Source: Candidatus Staskawiczbacteria bacterium RIFCSPHIGHO2_02_FULL_34_10 (GTDB lineage Bacteria > Patescibacteriota > Minisyncoccia > Minisyncoccales > Staskawiczbacteraceae). Taken from it: 24,472 bases of DNA. The stretch spans positions 1 to 24,472 of the forward strand of contig MHOR01000029.1 in assembly GCA_001821915.1 (NCBI GenBank), given 5' to 3'. A model generated the notes under the pieces. It was not told the DNA's origin, did not search any database, and saw nothing but the letters and a program-made list of their open reading frames with translations. This document shows positions 1 through 7,066 of the stretch, piece after piece; within the stretch, counting starts at the first letter, position 1; every line of letters starts with the position of its first letter. The position numbers and the translations under genes were made by a program.

Positions 1-908
1 ATTCTATTGGTAAAAGCTTAAATATTACTCGCGAAAGAGTTCGTCAAGTGGAGGAAGCGGGTTTTACTTTTATTAGAAAAAATAATAAGGAAATATTAAA
101 TAGTATTTTTACAGAATTTGATTCTTATTTTAATAATAAGGGTGGTTTTAAAAAAGAAGAAATTATTTTTGAAGATTTTGGTGGGTTTAAAAATAAGCCA
201 TATGTATTGTTTTTACTAACAATTGGAGATCAATTTTCAAGGGTATGCGCAAAGAAGGATTATCATTATTTTTGGTCAGCCCATAATGATAAAGGTAAAG
301 TTAAAGAAACATTAAATTCATTAGTTTTAGATATTGAAAAAAACAGAAATCTTTTATCTAAAGATGAATTATTCTCCACTTTTGCTTTTAAGTATAATTT
401 AGACAATGAGGCGCTAGGATCTTATATTGGAATATCAAAAAAAATACAGCAAAATAAAGAAGGAAAATTTGGCTTAATCAGTTGGCCTGAAATAAAGCCA
501 AGAGGGGTAAAAGATAAAGCTTTTTTGGTATTCAAAAAACATCAAAAACCTTTGCATTTTAGGGAAATTACAGAATTAATGGATAGCTTGGATTATAGTA
601 AACCAAATAAAAAAACTCACTCACAAACAGTCCATAATGAGCTGATTAAAGATGAAAGATTTGTATTAGTTGGCAGGGGTATGTACGCTTTAAGCGAATG
701 GGGTTATGTTCCAGGAACAATCAAAGATATAATCACTAAAATTATAAAAGATAAAAAACAGCCAGCTTATCAAGATGATATTGTAAAAGCAGTTTTAGCC
801 CAAAGATTAGTTGCAAAAAATACGGTCTTGATAAACCTAAATAACAAAAAGTATTTTCAAAGAGACGCTGAAGGCAAGTATTTATTAAGGGATGCGCAAA
901 CAGCTTAA
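1..908 (+). CDS. Sigma-70 region 4-like HTH / HARE-HTH protein, 5' truncated
   Basis: The reading frame is open from base 3 to the TAA at 906-908, and the gene starts upstream of the window. The first visible residues, NITRERVRQVEEAG, match the region 4.2 helix-turn-helix of sigma-70 factors, which contacts the -35 element. Near the C-terminus, the stretch from DKAFLVFKKHQKPLHFREI to GRGMYALSEWGY matches the HARE-HTH (winged helix) domain also found in the RNA polymerase delta subunit. The combination suggests a DNA-binding transcription factor working with RNA polymerase. A GTG at 48 could be read as a start, but it lies inside the region 4.2 helix and is not the true one. The missing N-terminus could hold sigma region 2/3, so whether this is a complete sigma factor cannot be told here. 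A strong hairpin terminator follows immediately. Confidence 0.75.
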   Translation, partial: SIGKSLNITRERVRQVEEAGFTFIRKNNKEILNSIFTEFDSYFNNKGGFKKEEIIFEDFGGFKNKPYVLFLLTIGDQFSRVCAKKDYHYFWSAHNDKGKVKETLNSLVLDIEKNRNLLSKDELFSTFAFKYNLDNEALGSYIGISKKIQQNKEGKFGLISWPEIKPRGVKDKAFLVFKKHQKPLHFREITELMDSLDYSKPNKKTHSQTVHNELIKDERFVLVGRGMYALSEWGYVPGTIKDIITKIIKDKKQPAYQDDIVKAVLAQRLVAKNTVLINLNNKKYFQRDAEGKYLLRDAQTA

Positions 909-923
909 TAGTAATTTAAAGTT

Positions 924-961
924 GCAAACAAAAATTCCGTAAAAGCGGAATTTTTGTTTGC
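924..961 (+). terminator. Perfect 16-bp hairpin terminator
   Basis: Arms 924-939 and 946-961 are exact reverse complements with a 6-base loop (taaaag). The 3' arm carries a run of five T. It lies 16 bases after the stop of the sigma-like gene and probably ends its transcript. Confidence 0.85.
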
Positions 962-999
962 ATTGATTTTGGGTTGTTTTTCTTTTGCTGACGAGCAAC

Positions 1000-1008
1000 T
1001 TATCCACA
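1000..1008 (+). promoter_or_regulatory. Consensus DnaA box
   Basis: TTATCCACA is the exact consensus DnaA-binding 9-mer, found in the 246-base gap between the sigma-like gene and the large surface protein. It is a single site with no cluster or DNA-unwinding element around it, so it is not by itself an origin. It could be a regulatory site or a chance match. A second exact copy lies on the opposite strand at 19721-19729. Confidence 0.4.
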
Positions 1009-1032
1009 CACTCCATTTGCTATAAGTGTCTC

Positions 1033-1154
1033 GGGGAGGTATTATGAACTAATAATTTAAAATTTAAAAATCAAAGTTCAAAATTAAAGTATTAAAAATT
1101 TAGGTATCAAAAATTTGTTTTTACAAATTTTTGATAGTTAATTATAAAATTGTC
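1033..1154 (+). other. Leader of the surface-protein gene: mini-ORF, AT-rich repeats and hairpin
   Basis: A strong ribosome binding site (GGGGAGG, 1033-1039) precedes ATG-AAC-TAA at 1044-1052, a two-codon reading frame. Then comes a run of short degenerate AT-rich repeats (about 1053-1104). A perfect 14-bp hairpin follows (1105-1118 with 1123-1136, loop tttt). The possible TTG start at 1131 lies in the 3' arm of this hairpin, so the ATG at 1155 is preferred for the next gene. The role is unknown; it could be an untranslated leader. Confidence 0.45.
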
Positions 1155-4100
1155 ATGCAAAAGTATTTTTTCAAAACGATTATTTTATTAAGCGTGGTTT
1201 TTGTTTTGACATTTGGCGGGGCACCTTTCGCAAAGGCTGAAAATTTAACGCCATCAACAGCAGAAAGCTTGATCTCTATTTTACAAACTCAAATTTACAA
1301 CCTTAAATTGCAATTAATTAACCTGCAGTTAGATAATTTAAAACAACAATTTTTAGCTGCTTTGCCTACGATTTCAACAACTACTCCCACAATAACTACA
1401 GCACCACCGGCTACAGGTATCATAGTTGTTAGAAAAATAACTATTGGAGGTGATTCAGTTTTCCCTTTTAACAGTAATGCAAATGGTTACGGTAGTTTCA
1501 CTATTAGTAGTAATGCAAATATCGGATTTTATAATTTAGTTGTTGCGCCAGGGACATATATAATAAATGAGGGAGTTACTGCTGGCTGGACAAAAACTGG
1601 AGACACTTGTTTACCATCTATTACTGTAGCTTCGGGGGGGACAGTTTCTTGTACTGTTACTAATACAAAAAGTATCGTAAATAACCCAGTCCCAACTATA
1701 AATAATATCACTCCAACGCCGACAACACCAATCACAACTGAAACCACTACTCCTCTGACGGGCACGACAAATCCAACCCCTACTTCAACTACTTCACCCC
1801 CACCGCCTACTACCACAACGACCCCTCTTACTACCACACCAACTCCCGCCACAACCACTCCTACTCAAAATCAAATACCTTCTAATTTTTCATCAACTAC
1901 TCCCGAAGTTTCAACACCTATAACTTCTCTCCCAACAAGCGTTTCTTCATCAATATTATATGGTCAAACAAGTCCAGCAGTTAGTTATTTACAACAAGCC
2001 CTTATGCAATCAGGATATTTTATTTCAGCAGGAGCAACAGGATTTTTTGGAAACCAAACAGTAGAAGCATTAGGTAAGTTTCAGACCGATAATAAAATAC
2101 TTGTAGATCCCTCATTATTAGGTAAGATAGTGGGACCAAAGACATATACCGCATTCGCCCAATATGGATTTAATTTTTCCGCTATGGATGCAGAAAATAC
2201 ATCTGAAAATACCCCTGAAAGTTCTTCAGCCACAACTACCCCCACAGTAACGCCTTTTTCTAGCGCTCCCGCGGCGGCTGGTCCAGCGCCCACTCCTACA
2301 GCAACTACTTCTACGACAATCCCAACTACAACTCCTATAAATAACCAAACCCCACGCATCGACAGCGTAAATCCAAACTCAGTAACAGTAGGTGGTCCGG
2401 GCAGGAGCTATACAGTTACTGGTAAAGGGTTTGTATCTTCTTCTGTTGTATGGCTTAATATCGAAGCCAGAACAACTATATATTATTCTGTAACTGAACT
2501 GCAAGTGTATATACCCTATACAGACCTTATAACAGCTACGACATTTTATATTACAGTAGTAAATCCTGTTGGAGTAACTTCTAATGCAGTGTCGTTTACG
2601 GTCAGCGCAGTAACCACTCCCCCAATCATCCCTCCAGCTACTCCCTCAACTAATAACCCAGTTCCAATCATTATATATATTGAGCCTACAACAATTGAAG
2701 TAGGTCAATATCCGAATGGGCTTAGTTTAAAAGTTTTTTGCACTAACTGTGACAGCTCTTCTATTATTAAGTATGATGGTTTGTCCAGAATCACTTCTTA
2801 CAATAATGGTATTTTTAATAATTATTTAACAACGTCGATTTCTTCATGGGATATTACGTTAGCAGGCATACATAAAATTACAATTTTTAATCCAGCTCCT
2901 GTAGGAGGCACTTCTAATGCTGTATTTTTTAATATTGAAAACCCAACGCCGGTGATTACAAGCATATCTCCAACATCAGCGATAACAGGAAGCGCGGTAC
3001 CAATTACGATAACTATTAATGGTACTGGATTTGTTTCAACATCAGAGGTTCAGATTTTTGGTTCTAGTGGATGGCAAAAAAATAATTATATTTATGACTC
3101 TTCAACTAAATTAAAATTAATAATACCTATATCAGAGCTTTTGAATCCAAAGACAATTGAATTAAGAATATTTAATCCGGGACTTGGCGGGGGAACCTCT
3201 AATTCTATAAATTTCCCTGTTTTAGCAGTTAATCCAGTTCCAAATATTACAAGTATATCCCCTCAATCAATAGGAAGAGGCGGACCAGATCTTAATTTGG
3301 CTGTTTATGGCAATAATTTTGCAACTAATTCCATTGTTAGGTTTGATGGTCAAAACAAATCAACAAAAGATATTACTATTATTTCTAACTCTGGAGGCAG
3401 TACAAATTCTTTATCAGCAATAATACTTGCATCAGATCTTTTAACAAATGGCACACATAATATTACAATTTTTAATCCAGGACCGGGCGGTGGTACTTCA
3501 AATTCGGTGGTTCTTACTGTTACTAATACAAATGCTACAACAGGGACTCTAATTGTAAATAAAAATACGGTAAACGAGGATGATACCTTTGCTTTTGATG
3601 TTAGGGGTGGGTTAACAGGGAATGTAGATTTTCTAAACACAAAAATGCAAATTGAAACTATTAATAATGTTGGTTCAACAGGATCTATAATATTGTATTC
3701 GGGCGTGTATGATGTCGAAGAGTTCACGGATTCACGTCGTTGGATAGTAACTTCTTCGTCTTGTAATATTGCAGGCGGTGGGACTACGGGAACTTTTGAT
3801 CTAAATAAAACTTTAAGAGGTTTTAATATAGAGTCTAATAGCACAGTTACTTGCACTTTTAATAATACTTACGACTATGGTACAACATCTAACTTAAATA
3901 ATAATCCAACTCCATCCCCAACTATCATAACTAATCCTACGGCGTCAATTCCCGTAACAAGCGTTTCCCCAACAACAAATAATTATAAAATCTCATTTGG
4001 CCAGACAAATAACGGGGTTGGAAATCTTCAGATGGTTTTAATCGCTATTGGTCTTCTTGATGTTGACCCGACTGGTTATTTCGGGTTTGCTACAAGCACA

Positions 4101-4625
4101 GCATTAAGCACACTGCAAACGACGACATTCGGTCTCTCTTCTACTAATCCTAATAATGGCAAAAATGCGGGACCATGGACACAAACTATGATGCGACAAA
4201 CATACAACGTAGATATACAAGATAATACCCAAGCAAAAGTATTTTTTGAACAAGCGTCAACTACAACTGAAAGTTTTGGTCCTGGTCAATCAACACCAGC
4301 TGGCAGTTCAGCGCAGGGGTCTAGTAGGGTTACTAATATCTGTGAAAGGCATTTTCCTGTTCCTGGTGTGCGTTGGTCTTGCGAAACTGTGGAGTTCTTT
4401 GGCGCTGAATGCACACAATTAAACTCTTCAAAAGAAGAACCCACAAAGTTTGTAAGGGGTACGAATTGTGATGGCTCCAAAACAAAGTCAGATGCGCCAT
4501 GTCCACTGGGGTATAAGTGCGCAAATAAATCGGATACTAGTTATCAGTGCACGGCATTAGGACGAAGTGAACCAAGCATATTTAAGATAGGGCAGTGCCA
4601 AAACTCGAGCAAGTCCAAGCAATAA
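1155..4625 (+). CDS. Large secreted surface protein with PGBD, TIG and prealbumin-like domains
   Basis: This 1156-residue protein has a Sec signal peptide (basic start, hydrophobic core, AKA cleavage site near residue 28). A short leucine-rich helical stretch follows. Next come a prealbumin/SpaA-like beta domain (about 87-172), a Thr/Pro linker, a peptidoglycan-binding PGBD-like domain (about 268-338), a second Thr/Pro linker, four IPT/TIG-like beta repeats (about 400-790, each starting near NPVPxIxxISP and ending near FNPGxGGGTSN), a second prealbumin-like domain (about 797-907) and a second PGBD-like domain (about 945-1018). The C-terminus (about 1058-1148) has about ten cysteines. The ATG start is chosen because a TTG 24 bases upstream lies in a hairpin. 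It is probably a cell-wall-associated adhesin or surface structure. No sortase motif or C-terminal membrane anchor is visible, so attachment would depend on the PGBD domains. Domain calls come from pattern recognition; the ligand is unknown. Confidence 0.8.
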   Translation: MQKYFFKTIILLSVVFVLTFGGAPFAKAENLTPSTAESLISILQTQIYNLKLQLINLQLDNLKQQFLAALPTISTTTPTITTAPPATGIIVVRKITIGGDSVFPFNSNANGYGSFTISSNANIGFYNLVVAPGTYIINEGVTAGWTKTGDTCLPSITVASGGTVSCTVTNTKSIVNNPVPTINNITPTPTTPITTETTTPLTGTTNPTPTSTTSPPPPTTTTTPLTTTPTPATTTPTQNQIPSNFSSTTPEVSTPITSLPTSVSSSILYGQTSPAVSYLQQALMQSGYFISAGATGFFGNQTVEALGKFQTDNKILVDPSLLGKIVGPKTYTAFAQYGFNFSAMDAENTSENTPESSSATTTPTVTPFSSAPAAAGPAPTPTATTSTTIPTTTPINNQTPRIDSVNPNSVTVGGPGRSYTVTGKGFVSSSVVWLNIEARTTIYYSVTELQVYIPYTDLITATTFYITVVNPVGVTSNAVSFTVSAVTTPPIIPPATPSTNNPVPIIIYIEPTTIEVGQYPNGLSLKVFCTNCDSSSIIKYDGLSRITSYNNGIFNNYLTTSISSWDITLAGIHKITIFNPAPVGGTSNAVFFNIENPTPVITSISPTSAITGSAVPITITINGTGFVSTSEVQIFGSSGWQKNNYIYDSSTKLKLIIPISELLNPKTIELRIFNPGLGGGTSNSINFPVLAVNPVPNITSISPQSIGRGGPDLNLAVYGNNFATNSIVRFDGQNKSTKDITIISNSGGSTNSLSAIILASDLLTNGTHNITIFNPGPGGGTSNSVVLTVTNTNATTGTLIVNKNTVNEDDTFAFDVRGGLTGNVDFLNTKMQIETINNVGSTGSIILYSGVYDVEEFTDSRRWIVTSSSCNIAGGGTTGTFDLNKTLRGFNIESNSTVTCTFNNTYDYGTTSNLNNNPTPSPTIITNPTASIPVTSVSPTTNNYKISFGQTNNGVGNLQMVLIAIGLLDVDPTGYFGFATSTALSTLQTTTFGLSSTNPNNGKNAGPWTQTMMRQTYNVDIQDNTQAKVFFEQASTTTESFGPGQSTPAGSSAQGSSRVTNICERHFPVPGVRWSCETVEFFGAECTQLNSSKEEPTKFVRGTNCDGSKTKSDAPCPLGYKCANKSDTSYQCTALGRSEPSIFKIGQCQNSSKSKQ

Positions 4626-4677
4626 TATTATGGTGATCGCGCATTAGAGCGCAAAAGATTGTGATGTTAACTTTTAG

Positions 4678-4896
4678 ACTTTGAATTACGAAATGCTTTC
4701 GAGGTCTTTTGTCAAAATTTGGAAGATAGAAATTTGATAGAATTTATAGGCGTACCTGAAGGGTACGCATATAAATTATTGCGAATTTCCATGTGTCTTA
4801 ATCTTGATTTATTGATCTTCGATAAAATGGAGTTAAGATAGATTTGGATAAAAGACCCGAAAAGACGTTTTGGGTGCGCATTTCGTAATTCAAAGT
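4678..4896. repeat. 219-base element bounded by 19-bp inverted repeats
   Basis: The 19 bases at 4678-4696 are the exact reverse complement of 4878-4896. Inside, ggtctttt (4703-4710) pairs with aaaagacc (4850-4857), and a 7-bp hairpin (4750-4756 with 4762-4768) sits in the middle. No coding frame is convincing. It could be a small non-autonomous (MITE-like) element or a structured RNA. Fifteen bases of the right-hand repeat (atttcgtaattcaa plus neighbours) recur around 13520-13534 at the end of the CofE-like gene. Confidence 0.55.
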
Positions 4897-4912
4897 TTTA
4901 GGCGCTGAATAT

Positions 4913-5073
4913 TAGACCTGTTGCGTAATAAGGTTTCATACGAAAATTGAAGATTTTGAGTTGGAAATTATCAGAAGCGACAAGGTTTATCCTATGGATA
5001 AGCCACGAAGCTTTTGGGAGTTTCCGGTCAAAATATGCAATTTGCAGTAAAAGCTTATTACGCAACAGGTCTA
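4913..5073. repeat. 161-base element bounded by 20-bp perfect inverted repeats
   Basis: The 20 bases at 4913-4932 are the exact reverse complement of 5054-5073. Between them lie further self-complementary stretches, such as 4984-4992 with 4996-5004 (allowing a G-U pair). It begins 17 bases after the previous inverted-repeat element. No protein is encoded. It could be a structured RNA or a miniature mobile element. Confidence 0.55.
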
Positions 5074-5080
5074 TTAAATA

Positions 5081-5110
5081 AAAAACTGCTTAAAACAAAA
5101 GCAGTTTTTT
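5081..5110 (+). terminator. Hairpin terminator
   Basis: Arms aaaaactgct (5081-5090) and agcagttttt (5100-5109) pair around an A-rich loop and end in a T run. It would stop transcription arriving through the inverted-repeat region. The A run on the other side could let it act in both directions. Confidence 0.75.
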
Positions 5111-5154
5111 ATTTGGTTGATTCAAAACTCTTTTTGGGATATAATACATAAATA

Positions 5155-5292
5155 AATTCCTAATTAACCTAATTATACTAATTAGCCTAATTAGCCTAAT
5201 CAAATCCTAATGATTCAATGGATAGAATACTTTAAAAATGTATTTGGGTATTAGGTATTATTTAGAATAATTAGATCAATTAGAATAATTTT
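5155..5292. repeat. AT-rich short repeats (aattagcct and taattag type)
   Basis: Degenerate copies of a 9-11 base unit around aattagcct fill about 5158-5208, and taattag/agaataatt units recur at about 5262-5292, just before the next gene. No promoter can be picked out within this low-complexity sequence. Together with the two inverted-repeat elements and the terminator, this accounts for the 672-base gap 4626-5297, in which I see no gene. Confidence 0.5.
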
Positions 5293-5297
5293 ATCGT

Positions 5298-5516
5298 ATG
5301 TCTTACTTTTTTTGGGGATTTTTAACTTTATTTGTATCAACGGTAGTTTTTTACATTGTGTTTTTTGTATTGTCATATTATTGGCACGAAAGAAGGATGT
5401 CATTTATAATTGTGCCATTGATATATACGTTTGAGTTTTTTATAGCAGGCTTTTTAATTGTTTGTTTATTATTACTTTTGATTAATTATCTGCCAGATAT
5501 ATTAAAATTGGTTTAA
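5298..5516 (+). CDS. Small two-helix membrane protein, unknown function
   Basis: A 72-residue protein made almost entirely of two hydrophobic segments (about 4-28 and 37-66) separated by a short charged turn (YYWHERRMS). No family is recognised. It lies upstream of, and on the same strand as, the membrane protein and VirD4-like ATPase genes, with about 120 bases between. It may be a small membrane component of the same export module, as in type IV secretion loci where small two-helix proteins occur, but that is position-based inference. Confidence 0.6.
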   Translation: MSYFFWGFLTLFVSTVVFYIVFFVLSYYWHERRMSFIIVPLIYTFEFFIAGFLIVCLLLLLINYLPDILKLV

Positions 5517-5603
5517 AGTTTAGGATTTACGATTTTTAATTTACGGTGAACGGTGATTTAAAAACTCTTCTGGACCCGCAGGGACTCCCCGTAGTTGCAT
5601 CTA

Positions 5604-5629
5604 AAATCATAAATCATAAATCATAAATT
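5604..5629. repeat. Tandem repeat of a 7-base unit before the membrane-protein gene
   Basis: About three and a half copies of aaatcat in tandem, ending just before the ATG at 5636. It resembles the AT-rich simple repeats elsewhere in this window's gaps. Confidence 0.6.
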
Positions 5630-5635
5630 GAAAAA

Positions 5636-7036
5636 ATGGCATTTAAGATTTCCTCTTATTTTTTTTGGACAAAGCAAGTAGATAGAATTATATGGGAACC
5701 ATTTTGGTGGGTTCTTTTAATGATGGTAGTTTTTTTAGTGCCCTTTTTAAGGGTTTGGTGGTGGATATTTTTCCCCTTTTTTCTTTCTATGGAATTAAGG
5801 ATATTATATTTATGGTGGGTACAGTGGGATTATGCTTATTCAAAGAAAAAATGGATTACACTAGAAATAGTTACGCCAAAAGAAGTATTGGTGCCATTAA
5901 AAGCAATGGAGGATATTTTTTCAGTAATGTGGGGACCTCTTTATAGTCCTTCTAATTGGCGAGAAATATGGTTTGAAGGATCATCTGATGATTCTAATGA
6001 TTGGATGTCTTGGGAAATAACTAGTATTGAGGGCGAATTGCATTTTTATGTAAGGGCTTTAGCCCAGCATAGGTTAAGTATAGAAACTGTTTTATACAGC
6101 CATTACCCAGAATTAGAAATTAAAGAAGTTGAAGATTATACTAAAAATGTTCCGCAAAATATTCCAAATGACGAATGGGATGTTTATGGCGAAGATTTTA
6201 TTTTGGGCAATGATTCTGCCTATCCCATCAAAACATACGAAAAGTTTTTTGAGCCGCAAGGCGAAAAAATTTCTGCTGAAGAAAAAAGAATTGATCCAAT
6301 ATCTTCTTTATTAGAATTAATGTCAAAATTAGGTACGGGAGAACAATTTTGGCTTCAGTTTATAACGATGTCTTTGTCGGATGAAGATGAGCCAGAGTTA
6401 AGAAAAGGAGCAGAAAAAATAATTTCAAAGATATCTAAGCGTCCTGAAAAAAAGAATAAAACGCTATGGGAAGACGTGTCAGAAGTTATATATAATCTTG
6501 TAATGGGTCCTGTAAAAGAAGGATCTGGAGAAAAGGCAAGCTACAAGTGGCTTGAGTCGTCTAAGTCTGAGGGCGGTGAAAGAGAGATGGTGCTTACGCC
6601 CGGTGAAAGAGAGATTCTCACAGAAGTTGAAAATAAATTGAAAAAACCGGTTTTTAGAACTAATATAAGGGGTGTTTATGTGGCAAAAAGGGAAAATTGG
6701 AATTCTTCTCACAGAATTCTTACAAGGTCTTATTTTTCACATTTTCAAACTCAAAATCTAAATTATCTTAGATTTAACGCTGACACAAGACCTAAAACTC
6801 ATTATGTTTTTAGAAGAAGAATACCCTTTTTAAGAACTAGAAGAATGTTTAGAAATTATGTATTAAGGTTTCCTTCTTTTTTTCCAGATAGAAAGAAAGG
6901 GTGTGCTATTTTAAATACAGAAGAGCTTGCAACATTGTATCACTTCCCATTAAAGATTACTGGTTTGGTTTTTCCTACTATGGCTCGAGTCCAGTCTAAA
7001 AAATCTGGACCACCTCCAAATTTGCCGGTGGAGTAA
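5636..7036 (+). CDS. Membrane-anchored protein paired with a VirD4-like ATPase
   Basis: A 466-residue protein with two hydrophobic, Trp-rich segments near the N-terminus (about 20-62), followed by a large soluble part that includes ITLEIVTPKEVLVPLKAMED, a segment around WMSWEITSIEGELHFYVRA, and YPELEIKEVEDYTKNVP. It ends with LNTEELATLYHFPLK and PPPNLPVE. I recognise this layout as a CPR family (probably the one called DUF8128) that is often encoded just upstream of a conjugative-type ATPase, as here, with 30 bases between. It likely anchors or assembles with the ATPase at the membrane. The ATG at 5636 follows the AT-rich tandem repeat, and there is no clear ribosome binding site. The biochemical role is unknown. 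Confidence 0.65.
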   Translation: MAFKISSYFFWTKQVDRIIWEPFWWVLLMMVVFLVPFLRVWWWIFFPFFLSMELRILYLWWVQWDYAYSKKKWITLEIVTPKEVLVPLKAMEDIFSVMWGPLYSPSNWREIWFEGSSDDSNDWMSWEITSIEGELHFYVRALAQHRLSIETVLYSHYPELEIKEVEDYTKNVPQNIPNDEWDVYGEDFILGNDSAYPIKTYEKFFEPQGEKISAEEKRIDPISSLLELMSKLGTGEQFWLQFITMSLSDEDEPELRKGAEKIISKISKRPEKKNKTLWEDVSEVIYNLVMGPVKEGSGEKASYKWLESSKSEGGEREMVLTPGEREILTEVENKLKKPVFRTNIRGVYVAKRENWNSSHRILTRSYFSHFQTQNLNYLRFNADTRPKTHYVFRRRIPFLRTRRMFRNYVLRFPSFFPDRKKGCAILNTEELATLYHFPLKITGLVFPTMARVQSKKSGPPPNLPVE

Positions 7037-7066
7037 TAATCTTTGTTTATCAAGTTAAAAGTTTAA

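Noticed and set aside
1131..1154. TTG start giving eight extra residues to the surface protein
   Set aside because: The TTG lies in the 3' arm of a perfect hairpin, with no ribosome binding site, and the extension puts extra residues before a normal signal peptide.
1529..4524. Minus-strand frames opposite the surface protein
   Set aside because: They are mirror images of Thr/Pro-rich repeats (long Val/Gly runs) and have no family resemblance or ribosome binding sites.
4913..5073. Integron attC site
   Set aside because: The inverted repeats do not have the RYYYAAC/GTTRRRY ends in the required order, and no integrase is present.
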